Below, one piece after another: positions 33,474 to 64,000 of a stretch of DNA of 64,000 nucleotides. A model generated the notes under the pieces. It saw only the letters and a list, made by a program, of their open reading frames with translations, was not told the origin of the DNA and did not search any database. The stretch spans positions 47,203,870-47,267,869 of the forward strand of contig NC_054712.1 in NCBI RefSeq assembly GCF_016097555.1, given 5' to 3'. The position numbers and the translations under genes are program-made. The DNA is from Gigantopelta aegis (lineage: Eukaryota > Mollusca > Gastropoda > Neomphalida > Peltospiridae). The number at the start of each line of letters is the position of its first letter. The first letter of the stretch is position 1.

Positions 33474-34446
33474 TAGTTGATGTTTTTTTTATGTATGTAA
33501 TAAGCTATCATCTGTATTGTGTATTATATTTTCATTGTATTTGGTCAGATTATTTGTATTGAAATGCTTGTTTTTATGCATTTCGCACAAAGTGAATTGT
33601 ACATTATGATATATGTATGAGACTGTGATCTTTTCATTCATACTATAGCAAAATATGTTTCCATTCATAATGAAATTATCAAACAATAAAATGTATGTCC
33701 AAGATTTTATGCTTTTTTTATAATTGAATAAACATTTGTCAGATATTTATGATGTCTGTAGATGCATGACTATGTGAATATGTTCAGTGCCACATCTTAA
33801 TAGTTTACGGTAATAGAAATGTATTTTAACAAATTAATTATACTAATTTTGTTATGCTCTAAATATTCCATGTTAAGAAAACTTGAAATGTTTGTATTCA
33901 TGTGGTCTTTTAATTTGGTACTTTAAGTGTTTTTCTTTTCTTTCTTTTTTTCTTCTGTTTTTGTGTAGGCCCTATGTTCTTTTCCCCCTTGTTTTTAAAA
34001 ACAAGATTGCAGGTGAAAAGGGTACTTAAAATCCAGTCAAAGATGTTGTTAATTTAATAAATAAGGGGAAAAAACAACAACAGTGAACTGATGTCTTTGA
34101 ATATCTTTGTTTTGTGGTTTATAAACATTGTTTATAGCAGGAGTTCCTAAGAATTTCAAATGGGATTTTTCTTGAAGTGATGCTAATTAAGGTGTTTTTG
34201 GTGCAATGTTTTTAAAAAGAAAACAATTCTTTGGCAAAGAATTTTTTTCATTAAAGCTGCAATCTGGGTTGTGTTTGTATTGCTTAACCTTTTTAAACAG
34301 ACCATCTATCATCTATGTGCCATAAAAATATATTGCTATATATTTTAACAATCGGTAGTGGGGAAGTATTCCACTGTTTTTCATTGTAATGCAGAGTATT
34401 AAAAAACCCATACAAACACACAAATTGGTATTGTATATAAAAGCAG

Positions 34447-34638
34447 TTAATAACAAGTGTTGGTAACGATACCACCAGTTAATAACAAGTGTTGGTAACG
34501 ATACCACCAGTTAATAACAAGTGTTGGTAACGATACCACCAGTTAATAACAAGTGTTGGTAATGATACCACCAGTTAATAACAAGTGTTGGTAACGATAC
34601 CACCAGTTAATAACAAGTGTTGGTAACAATACCACCAG
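34447..34638 (+). repeat. 32 bp minisatellite, six copies
   Basis: Unit TTAATAACAAGTGTTGGTAA plus CGATACCACCAG, nearly identical across six copies. 33474-34446 on its left shows nothing recognisable. Confidence 0.93.
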
Positions 34639-34894
34639 GTTTAGTGCTATTTTGAGGCGAGATTGCAGCTTTTGTGTTAAATGTATTATTCCTTTTTATG
34701 TCAAGAGCTTTTGTTGCTTAGGTGACGATAGTTTGTCTAAATGTGTCTTAATGATTGGCGATTCAAGGCCTATTAGCTCTGCTGAGGTGACAATTGGGTA
34801 TAAAATAAGTTAATTTATGAAGTGTAGTATTTAAAATAAGTACCAAAATATTACAGCCAAATACCAAAGAAATATCCAACTACTTAAGAAGTTT

Positions 34895-35195
34895 CTTTTG
34901 CTTTGTTTTGTTTAAAACCACCACTGGGGCATATTGATTTATGAATCATCGGCTATAGGATGACAAACACTGGGTAATTCTGACATATACATGTAGTCTA
35001 TCATTAGTAGTAAGATATATTTAATGTCACTTTCCCTGCATGCAGGACAGCACTTACCATGGCCTTTGATCTGCCAACTGTTGGGTCCTGGTTAAGAGGA
35101 AGAAAAATACCCATTCACAGAATGGGGGTCCACTGAGGTGATTGGATCCTACGATGCAAGCACCCCAGGCGAGTGCTGTACCAACGCAGCTAGAT
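34895..35195 (-). mobile_element. Diverged tRNA-derived SINE, minus strand
   Basis: The reverse complement has head TAGCTGCGTTGGTACAGCAC and B-box-like GTAGGATCCAATCACC. The tail complement is TTTTGTTTAAAACCACCACT. A third tRNA-like head joined to the common tail. Confidence 0.75.
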
Positions 35196-36364
35196 CCTTC
35201 ACCCTGCTTCAAAAAGTCTTAACCCTATGGATAATAAGACACAAAATATGGGGGGGAGGGGTTTTTCTTCTAAAAATTGTTAATTCACCGCTTACTGTAT
35301 GTAGTGTTTCCGGGTATTCCACTGTGTGTCAAACATTTTCCATGTTCTCTGTACAAAAATTACAAGATGGGTTTGGCTGATACTTGGCATACATTCTGAA
35401 TAAGGATCACCACTTTAGACCATTGTACAAGCCTAAACCTAGGGCCAATCTCTGTACCCCAATTGTTTTTATTTGCTTTTTTTTTTCATAAACCAATTTC
35501 ATCTCGGGCTGTATAACGTGGTAAACTATATACAGTTCCAACTTCACCTGTAGTAGGATTACCACTTTCATAGCTCATGTCAGTATAGGTGCCAACAAGC
35601 TTTCTACTGTTTTCTTGGAAGGGACTGCCCTGATCGAATTTGCTGCTATTGTAACGTCTACATTTTATGTATAAAGTGATTTTTTTTTTTATCCCACTTC
35701 ACTTCCCTCTTTCCTTATCTCATATATTCCTGATCTGGCAACTCCTATCTTTCAAGTTTTTTCGCTGTTTACCTCCACATCCCAGTCCTTGTCTCTCTAA
35801 CCAAGACAGGTGCACAGTGATTCTAATAGCCTGATTGTTTCTTGAAGCGAAAACTGGATTTTACTTCCCGATAATTTCAGATGTACGAAACAAAATATAT
35901 TGTGAAGTAAAATGAAGTGTTATCTTCTACAAACACTAGAGTGACAAGAAAATGTATTTCATACTTAATTTTAGTTGTTAAAAAGGATGTGTTAGAAACA
36001 TCTTACAATCACAGCAAACTCAGGACAGTCCCTTTAAGCAAAGAGAAGTGTGAGTGTGCTCATGGAAGTGTATTTAATAATAATCCAAGCATGGAACTGT
36101 ATTTGGCAGAAATATTTCTCAAATGGCGATCTTGGTGCTAAGATCGCTTCATAGAATGGTGCCCAGTTTGAGAGAATACGAAACGTTAGACAAGGTCGAT
36201 AAGAATGTGTGGTTTTGATTACATGATTGTGAGGGTGATTTTTGTAAATATATTATTGTGGAACACATTTTCGTACATTGTACAGATTTTAAAAGATGTT
36301 CAGATTCAAATAAATGATAACACGTACACGTGTTTATTTTAGTCACAGCATTTAATTGTATACA
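35196..36364. other. Intergenic, nothing firm
   Basis: 36120-36165 holds a GATCTTGGTGCTAAGATCGC fragment also seen near 6755 and 37350-37440. No gene was recognised. Confidence 0.5.
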
Positions 36365-36785
36365 GTTTGTCATTAATTGTCATCATGACTATAACTATGA
36401 ACAGATTGCCATTAATTGTCATCATGACTGTATAACTATAACTATAGACTGCCATTAATTGTCATCATGACTGTATAACTATAAACAGACTGCCATTAAT
36501 TGTCATGACTGTATCACTATATATAGACTGCCATTAATTGTCATGACTATAACCATATACAGACTGCCATTAATTGTCATCATGACTGTATAACTATATA
36601 CAGCCTGCCATTAATTGTCATCATGACTATCACTATATATAGACTGCCATTAATTGTTATCATGACTATAACTATATACAGACTGCCATTAATTGTCATG
36701 ACTATAACTATAAACAGATTGCCATTAATTGTCATCATGACTATAACTATAAACAGACTGCCATTAATTGTCATCGTGACTGTAT
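36365..36785 (+). repeat. Minisatellite of TGCCATTAATTGTCATCATG units
   Basis: About ten units of 36-48 bp: TGCCATTAATTGTCATCATG followed by ACTATAACTATAAACAGAC with variable length. Open frames on both strands are repeat translations. Confidence 0.92.
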
Positions 36786-36964
36786 CACTAGCATTATATA
36801 AAATACTTATGAGACTTTCAATATCTTACACAGGGGAAAATATAAATGTGTATTGGGAAATAAAATAACTGATATTCTAAAGAAGAAAATGTATTTACTA
36901 TGTAATATCGGTCGTTAAAAGGGCTCTTATTACGTCAGAAATATCTTCCAATAACAGTAAATCC

Positions 36965-37245
36965 TGGACAACTTTATAAAAGATAACTGGGTAGCAGTTC
37001 TGCTACCCCCCACGCCTGTTATTGAATTCCGGTCTGGCTGCTGGTTATCTCTTGCACCTGCCAGTGCAGGTGGTCCCTTCTCCCACCCACCCACCCACCC
37101 CAACCCTTTCCTGTTCTTGTCCTGGACGGAGGAGCCGGCTGAGGCAGGCACCTACACCCATCACAGGTGTGCACTACAAGTTTAATCTAAATGTGCATGT
37201 AAAACCCTCTGACCTGACCTGACCTGACCTGACCTGACCAGTCCA
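36965..37245 (+). mobile_element. Unclassified interspersed repeat with (CTGAC)n-type tail
   Basis: GTCCTGGACGGAGGAGCCGG and GGCACCTACACCC. It ends in five to six CTGAC units (37209-37240). A minus-strand relative lies at 45640-45715 (CCGGCTGCTCCGTCCAGG). The tail suggests a retroposon. Confidence 0.6.
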
Positions 37246-37734
37246 CCTATCGACAAAGCACGAAGGACGTATCGCCCTGGGAGTGGCAGTTCACTTATAA
37301 ACAAATTGAACACACAAGATGTATCGTCCAGGGCTGCCTTTTACTAAGCGATATTAGTGCTAAGATCACCTTTAGTCCATGCGTATCTTGTACATTAAAG
37401 GTGATTTTAGTGCTGACATCCCTTCATAAAACGGGGCCATGGGAAGTGGCAGGCCTCTATAAACGAAGCACCTGACAGCAGCCAATGGGAGTATTTGCCT
37501 TGTAAAAACATCCTTTGTACTTTGTCTGTTGCAGACAATAGGCACGATTTGTTAATTAATGTTAAATACTGTTCAGATTACTTGAACCCGACATTAATTT
37601 TAATATGAATTTTAAGTAATGGTAATAATAAAAGACATCTAAAAATGTTTGTAACTTTCGACCCTCGTGTGCATCCCAGTTTAAAATTATATTCTTTCGG
37701 CTAATTACAAAGATGAATCGAACAATACGGTGGA

Positions 37735-38066
37735 ACAAGACGTAGTCCAGTAGTAAAACGTTTGCTCGATGTGCGGTCTGTTTGGGATCGATCTCCGTCG
37801 GTGGACCCATTGGGCTATTTTCGTTCCAGCCAGTGCTCCCCAACTGGTGTAACAAAGGCTGTGGTAAATGTATGTACTATCCTGTCTGGGATGGTGCATA
37901 TAAAAAAGATCCCTTGCTGTTAATCGAAAAGAATAGCCCATGAAGTGACGACAGTGGGTTTCCTCTCTCAATATCTGTGTGGTCCGTAACCATATGTATG
38001 ACGCCATATAACCGTAATAAAATGTGTTGAGCACGTTGTTAAATAAAACATTTTCCTTCATTCCTT
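37735..38066 (+). mobile_element. tRNA-derived SINE
   Basis: GACGTAGTCCAGTAGTAAAA head, GGGATCGATCTCC, and tail ending GTTGTTAAATAAAACATTTT. Confidence 0.88.
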
Positions 38067-38094
38067 CCTTCAGCTGATTACAAAGATGACTCGA

Positions 38095-38960
38095 ACATCA
38101 CGTACTGGGTTCGTATCCCAGTACCGGCTCCCACCTAGAGTGAACTTCAACATCTCAGTGTGGAGGTGTAAAGCTGTTAAATCAACTTCTTTCACTAACG
38201 GGACAGGACGTATCCCAGTACCGGCTCCCACCTAGAGCGAACTTCAACATCTCAGTGTGGAGGTGTAAAGCTGTTAAATCAACTTCTTTCACTAACGGGA
38301 CAGGACGTATCCCAGTACCGGCTCCACCTAGAGCGAACTTCAACATCTCAGTGTGGAGGTGTAAAGCTGTTAAATCAACTTCTTTCACTAACGGGACAGG
38401 ACGTATCCCAGTACCGGCTCCCACCTAGAGTGAACTTCAACATCTCAGTGTGGAGGTGTAAAGCTGTTAAATCAACTTCTTTCACTAACGGGACAGGACG
38501 TAGCCCAGTGGGAAAATGCTCACTTGATGCATGGTCGTCCTATGATTGATCCCAGTCGGTGGGCCTATTGAGCTATTTCTCGCTATAGCCAATGCACCAC
38601 GACTGGTATATCAAAGGCCGTGGCATGTGCTACCCTGTCTGTGGGATGAAACATAAAATATCCCTTGCTACTAATGGAAAAATGTAGCAGGTTTCATCTC
38701 TATGAATGTGTCAAAATGACCATATGTTTGACATCCAATAGCTGATGATTAATAAATCAATGTGCTCTAGTGGTGTCGTTAAACAAAACAAACTTTTTTT
38801 CTTTCACTAACCCACTGGACAAATAATGTAGCTTAAATAAGACTTCTCTCTCACTAACCACTAACATACTGTCCTGGACAAACAACTCATATAGCTGAGA
38901 TGTATGCCCAGGAAAGCGTGCTTGAACCTTAATTGAATATAAGCACCAACATAAGTTAAA
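38095..38960 (+). mobile_element. SINE with four ~97 bp internal duplications and a nested SINE
   Basis: A GGTTCGTATCCC-headed SINE begins here. The segment CGTATCCCAGTACCGG ... TTCTTTCACTAACGGGACAGGA repeats from 38112, 38209, 38306 and 38402. A different SINE (38490-38798, GGGACAGGACGTAGCCCAG head) follows with a 13 bp target duplication TTCTTTCACTAAC (38477-38489 and 38799-38811). The host SINE tail then resumes to about 38960 (GCGTGCTTGAACCTTAATTG). Confidence 0.88.
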
Positions 38961-39084
38961 ATTAATATCAACTGACATCCCCTAAATGGACCTTGCTTTT
39001 GCCTGAACCTTAGGGGAACATGGGGCAAAGTTAAACAGCACTGAATCCTGAAACCAATTGACAATAATAGCCAGTATTGTTGGT

Positions 39085-39290
39085 TTGGTTTTAACGACAC
39101 CACTTGAGCACATTGATTAATAAATCATTGGCATTGGATGTCAAACATTTGGTAATTTTGACATTAGAGAGAAAACCTGCTACATTTGTTCATTGGTAAC
39201 GAGGAATCTTTTATATACACCATCCCACAGATGGGACAGCACATACCATGGCATTTGATATACTAGTCATGGATTGATAGCCATAACCTA
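39085..39290 (-). mobile_element. Partial SINE, minus strand
   Basis: TTTAACGACACCACTTGAGC, GGATGTCAAACATTTGG and ACCATCCCACAGATGGGACA: tail and core only. Confidence 0.8.
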
Positions 39291-39526
39291 TCTACCCTTT
39301 TTTATCTTGGGGAAAACAACATATACAGGTCTGAGATCAGTGCAGGATCCAAGATGTTGGTGTGTGTGTGTGTGTGACACAAATTTAAAAAGGGCAAGTT
39401 TCAAGTGGCGAGTGGTTACGAGATGCTGGTGATCCTTCCTGGCTTGGTGCTTGGTCCGAGACAGTAACATGACAATGCCATACAAATTGTATGCGTGTGA
39501 CGTCATTATAGAGATAGAAAGAAAAA

Positions 39527-39896
39527 AAGAAATGTTTTATTTAACGACGCACTCAGCACATTTTATTTACGGTTATATGGCATCAGACATATGGTTAAGG
39601 ACCACACATATTTTGAGAGGAAACCCGCTGTCGCCATTACATGGGCTACTCTTCCGATTGGCAGCAAGGGATCTTTTATTTGCACTTCCCACAGGCAGGA
39701 TAGCACAAACCATGGCCTTTGTTGAACCAGTTATGAATCACTGGTTGGTGCAAGTGGTTTACACCTACCCATTGAGCCTTGCGGAGCACTCGCTCAGGGT
39801 TTGGAGTCGGTATCTGGATTAAAAATCCCATGCCTCGACTGGGATCTGAATCCAGTACCTACCAGCCTGTAGACCGATGGCCTGCCACGCCGCAGG
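39527..39896 (-). mobile_element. SINE with GGTTAGGCCATC-type head, minus strand
   Basis: Tail complement AATGTTTTATTTAACGACGC, then the head complement with GATCTGAATCCAGTACCTAC and CTGTAGACCGATGGCC. It splits a MITE-like element (39455-39508 / 39897-39925). A sister copy is at 56380-56726. Confidence 0.85.
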
Positions 39897-40029
39897 TATA
39901 TAGAGATAGAGTCTGGACTCTAAAACTTTTATAAGTGCGGGCCCTGAATCTGCCAATGGACAGTGTGTGCTTGGACTTTTGATGCAGGTACAGACATGAA
40001 GTATACGATGACTGTCCTTCATTAATGTA

Positions 40030-40275
40030 TTTATTTATTTCAACTTAGTTTAGTGCTTATATCCAAATAAGCTTCAAGCACGCTGTCCTGGGTACACACC
40101 TCAGCTATCTGTGCTGTCTGTCCAGGACAGTGGGTTAGTTGTTAGTGAGAGAGAGATGAGGGTGTAGTGGTTGTTAAAACTCGCTCTTGGTGGGAGCCGG
40201 TACCAGGATTCAAACCCGTGTCCAACCAGCATTATGTCCGATGGCTTAACCATGACACCCCCGAGGCCAGTTTTA
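40030..40275 (-). mobile_element. SINE of the GGTTCGCAGCCC family, minus strand
   Basis: CAACTTAGTTTAGTGCTTAT to GGAGCCGGTACC to GATGGCTTAACCATGACACC, with the complete tRNA head complement at the right end. Confidence 0.85.
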
Positions 40276-40332
40276 TTAATGTAAAATATTCTCATTCGAT
40301 TCATCTATGCAAAAAAAAACCGAAGAAGTTTT

Positions 40333-40625
40333 TGCTTAAGGACACCACTAGAGCACAGTGATTTATCATCAGCTATTGGATGTCTAACATTTGGTCATTT
40401 TGACATAGTCATAGAGAGGAATCCCTCTGCATTTTTCCATTAGTAGCAAGGGATCTTTTATATGCACCATCCCACAGATGGGATAGCACATACCATGGCT
40501 TTTGATGTACTATTCTTGGTGCACTGGCTGGAACGAGAAATAACCCAATGGGCTCACCGATGGGGATCAATCCCAAACCGACAGCACATCAAGCGAGCGC
40601 TTTACCACTGGGCTACGCCACACTC
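40333..40625 (-). mobile_element. tRNA-derived SINE, minus strand
   Basis: Tail complement GGACACCACTAGAGCAC through ATCTTTTATATGCACCATCC to GATCAATCCC and TACCACTGGGCTACG. Confidence 0.87.
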
Positions 40626-41001
40626 CCTTCTATCTATACAAAGACAAAAACATTTATCAATTTGCTACTACAGCACTGAACTTTAAAAATAAGCTACATT
40701 CAACGACATGAAGGTTACGAATTTCATTTCGTATTGAAAATCACCCATTTGTTATATATTTATAGTTATACTGACAAATAATGCAGCAATTAAACAAAGT
40801 GTCTGAATTCACTTTAAAAGCCACGAGTTTTCGGTTATTTAAGCACATTTACCAAATTGCTAAACTTTTTTTTTTGTCTGAATACATGTATGGCTGGGTT
40901 TTTTTTTGTTAATTGGTTCAATAAAACTAAGGAATTTCTGAAGTTCACATTTAACTGTACTGTTTTGCTTGTCTGTGTTATGCAATTCATGGTATAGCAT
41001 G

Positions 41002-41276
41002 ACCGGCCTCAGTGGTGTCGTGGTTAAGCCATCGTAAATAATGCTGGTAGGTACTGGGTTCGCAACCTGGTACCGGCTACCACCCAGAGCGAGTTTTAAT
41101 GATGCAGTGGGTAGGTGTAAGACCATTACACCCTCTTCTCTCTCACTAACCACTAACAACTAACCCACTGTCCTGGACAGACAGTCCAGATAGCTGAGGT
41201 GTGTGCCCAGGACAGCGTGCTTGAACCTTACTTGGATATAAGCACAAAAATAAGTTGAAATGAAATGAAATGAAAA
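41002..41276 (+). mobile_element. Full-length SINE with 11 bp target duplication
   Basis: Head CCGGCCTCAGTGGTGTCGTG with B-box-like GGGTTCGCAACC. Tail ends GATATAAGCACAAAAATAAG plus (TGAAA)n. GGTATAGCATG is duplicated at 40991-41001 and 41277-41287. Confidence 0.92.
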
Positions 41277-41289
41277 GGTATAGCATGTT

Positions 41290-42880
41290 TGTTGAAATAA
41301 AATAACAGACGAAGTAAACAAAAATAGTTTAATTCAAATCATAGATAACATGATATAATGGACATAATATGCTTGTGCTGCATAAAGTGTTAACAAAATA
41401 ATTAATTTGATAAAATTCAGTATTAAAACAATACCGAGCATGAACAGAAACTTTCACAAATTTATATATATTAACCAATTATATATATATATATGAGTCA
41501 ACTCTAAATAACGTTTATACATAACAATCATTTAATGAATTTTGCAAAAGTCTAACCAACATAAATACTGCATCATTTCCACTGGAATGTAAAAATAAAT
41601 AAATAAAAATAGTAAAACGAAATTCAGTCTGTAATTAAGCTTTGACAGAGGTCGAACTAAGATAACAAAAAACACTGTTCAATCTTGCCTAAGAATAATT
41701 CATATCTATCCAAGAGTGAATGAATTTATAATCATTTCACCAAAAACAGACGCCGGACTAGAGCTTTTTTTTTTTTTTAGATATACCCACCCCCCTCCCC
41801 CAAGTCAAACCGTAAACCCATCACATATAACAACAATACATATATGCCTATATAGTTATAAACATAAAAAATAAGGGTTTTCAAGCATGTCCCTCTCTGT
41901 TTTGCATAAGCTGGCCAAGGTAAAATAGCAATGAATTAGCAGTAGAGACATTACTTAGATTTCTTCCATGATCGAAAAGGTTTACAAATGTAGTTATTTG
42001 CAGAAAGCAAAATTATAACATGCCTGGTAGGTAGGGCCTCCATGAGTCCAAACTATTGGACTCGGTACTCAAGGGTCAAACTCGACCCGGACCCGAGTAC
42101 CCGACACTTACACTGGATGACTATGAGACTAAGGAATAACGTAAAATAGCATTATGCATCTTAATTTCAGTGCTGAACATGGATCCCACCAAATGATGCC
42201 ATTGTATTGCATTCCACACTTCTGTCTGTGGGATGGTGCATATAAAAGATCCCTTGCTACTAATGTAAAAATGTAGCGGGTTTCCACTCTAAGACTATAA
42301 TATATATATATATTATTTCGGATATAATAATCCAGCCAGTAAAATCTGAATGCAACCCCGGCCAAAGGGCAAATACCCAGAAATAAGTAAAATCCAAATC
42401 AACTAAAATTTGACCCAACCCATGCCAAAATAATATATTATAATAATCAAATACAATCTGAATGCAACCCTTGCCATAAGGTTATCACCGGAAATGATTT
42501 TAAAAATATAAATATGAAACCCATCAATGCGTATTTTTAGATATAATAATCAAGTAAAATCCGAATTAGACTCCTATCAAAGAGGACCAACATCCTAATT
42601 AAATAAATAAATAAAATATAAGTGACATAAACAGCATCATCACAGTAGATATATCAGTGAAACATCATGACAAAACTCAGAACTGTTTGTCAGGAAATAA
42701 CAGCAGGTGCTCAGACCTAAAAATCAAACAGTGTATCTTAAATCTACTTTTCTTAATCTATTTTAGTTGCGAAAGTACGTTCAAAGTAGTTATTAACATT
42801 AAACTAGATTAAGCTATTTAAAAATGAAAAAAAGAAAGACATTGTTTTTAGTAGCTACAATCTTAATGTTATTTATATTT
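41290..42880. other. Intergenic, AT-rich
   Basis: Contains a SINE fragment at about 42215-42300 (GGGATGGTGCATATAAAAGA) and TA microsatellites near 41475 and 42300. It may include the AOAH 3' UTR; no hexamer could be assigned. Confidence 0.5.
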
Positions 42881-43290
42881 GATACGTTTCTCTGTTATTT
42901 ATATTTGATACGTTTCTGTTATTTATATATGATACGTTTCTCTGTTATTTATATATGATACGTTTCTCTGTTACGTTTCTGTTATTGATATATGATACGT
43001 TTCTCTGTTATTTATATTTGATACGTTTCTCTGTTATTTATATTTGATACGTTTCTCTGTTATTGATATTAAAATTTTGATATGTTTTTCTGTTATTCCT
43101 ATTTGATACGTTGCTGTTGTTTAAATTTGATACGTTTCTGTTATTTATATTAGATATGTTTCTGTTATTTATAATTGATGTTGCTCTGTTATTTTTTTTT
43201 AAACATTTTTTTTCTGTTATTTATATTTGATACGTTTTTCTGTTATTTATATTTGATACGTTCTCCGTTATTTATATTTGATACGTTGCT
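42880..43290 (+). repeat. 26 bp AT-rich minisatellite downstream of AOAH
   Basis: Units of TTATTTATATTTGATACGTT plus TCTCTG with length variation. On the minus strand it lies about 180 bp beyond the AOAH stop codon, so probably in its 3' UTR or just after. Confidence 0.88.
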
Positions 43291-43467
43291 CTGTATTTGT
43301 ACTGTCACATTACATTCTAAACATCACATTGCCCTTGGGGACTCACACCCTGGCCAAATTACTCCTTGCCACCACTCCCATCTTAATTGATCATGACTGC
43401 ATTAATGTTGTGTAGTAATATTTTCACCGAGTATTGCCACAAAGAATCTGACAGTCCAAAAGCTGAC

Positions 43468-63168
<19,701 letters not shown>

Positions 63169-63581
63169 CTGATAAAACAAAACAAACACATCAGAAGCAT
63201 TATGAGCAGGGCTGGCCTAATTATTGCCAGTGGAGTCTGGTGGTGGTCGGGGGAGCTGCAGGAATAAGTAATTCTCAGAATTCTCGTGCTTATCGTACCA
63301 AGGCATTTTCGGGGTGAGCAAAACAATTCGCCAAATTATCTTCAAATATGCAAAATCCACTGTTATTTTTCAACAAAATACCAATTATTACATAAAATAT
63401 TTTCGCCAAATCAAAATAAAATTCGCCAATTGTTCCTGAAATTTGCAACTGGCGAGTGGCAGAGCTAGCTCTGGGTCGGGAATGGGTTGGAGGGTTACTG
63501 GAAACAGGTGTTGTTGGTGTTGCAGTTGTGTAGATGCATGTGTATACGTGTGTATATTACACGTACATGCGTAATATTAGA

Positions 63582-63686
63582 TGATAATAAACGAGTTACC
63601 AGTTAGTATCAAACTTATGTCCTGAGTGAAAATTATTTCATGAGGGACATAAATTTGATAATAACTGGTACTGAGTTTGTTATTAT
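63582..63686. repeat. Imperfect inverted repeat, ~45 bp arms
   Basis: TACCAGTTAGTATCAAACTT pairs with AAATTTGATAATAACTGGTA, and similarity continues outwards (ATAATAAACGAG / CTGAGTTTGTTATTAT). A MITE-like hairpin in the AOAH 5' intron. Confidence 0.75.
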
Positions 63687-64000
63687 ATTTATTACTTATT
63701 ATTAATTTTTTCAAAGCCTTTATTTTCGATATAACCTACATCGGCTACATGTCCATGTAGGGGAGAGTGGGGCTAGTTGTCTCTAGTGCAAAAGTAAAAG
63801 ATGATATGAAGAAGACTATTTACAGTTATACTCTACAGTACATCTAGTCTTAGAAAAACGTAAACAAAAACCACTCACAGCATTTCTTTTGTAACAAATA
63901 CTTAATCAAAATATTTAAAAAAATATAACAATTTACCCCATGCACATATATATATGGGACATCTTCAGGGCTTCTAGATTATAGTAGCCCCACTCCCATG

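Overview
The window looks like nuclear DNA of an animal, most likely a mollusc and probably a gastropod. The genes are split into short exons with GT-AG introns. The non-coding DNA is dense in tRNA-derived SINEs, short inverted-repeat transposons, minisatellites and homopolymers. The species call is an inference from repeat style and protein similarity. No bacterial, viral or CRISPR content was seen.

Three protein-coding genes can be reconstructed exon by exon with matching splice phases. (1) 447-3103, plus strand: the last three exons of POLR2C (RNA polymerase II subunit RPB3); the 5' part lies left of the window. (2) 9272-28467, plus strand: a complete eight-exon PIP4P1/PIP4P2-type gene (TMEM55, lysosomal phosphatidylinositol-4,5-bisphosphate 4-phosphatase) of 253 residues. 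Two CLEAR/M-box-like E-boxes lie just upstream of its ATG. (3) 63168 down to 43468, minus strand: fourteen exons coding the C-terminal 392 residues of acyloxyacyl hydrolase (AOAH), the lipase that deacylates bacterial lipopolysaccharide. Its N-terminal exons lie right of the window. PIP4P and AOAH converge tail to tail across about 15 kb with no recognisable gene. The three genes do not form one pathway.

The most unusual feature recurs in all three genes. At one splice junction each, the exon edge plus the adjacent intron bases has become the unit of a tandem array: the POLR2C donor (period 62-64 bp, about ten copies), the PIP4P exon 2 donor (64 bp, roughly forty copies over 5 kb, split by a 2.4 kb transposon) and an AOAH acceptor (about 71 bp, seven copies). 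Each array lines up decoy splice sites beside the real one. A weaker version covers the POLR2C stop codon.

The repeat landscape also includes a degenerate Tc1/mariner element ending 74 bp before the PIP4P start codon, an 889 bp foldback element with 360 bp arms, three copies of a TTAA-flanked MITE, pogo/Tc1-like elements with TA target sites, SINEs nested in SINEs with clean target duplications, and a 1.7 kb trinucleotide-like satellite inside an AOAH intron. In AOAH, a block of about 30 residues expected between two exons could not be found.
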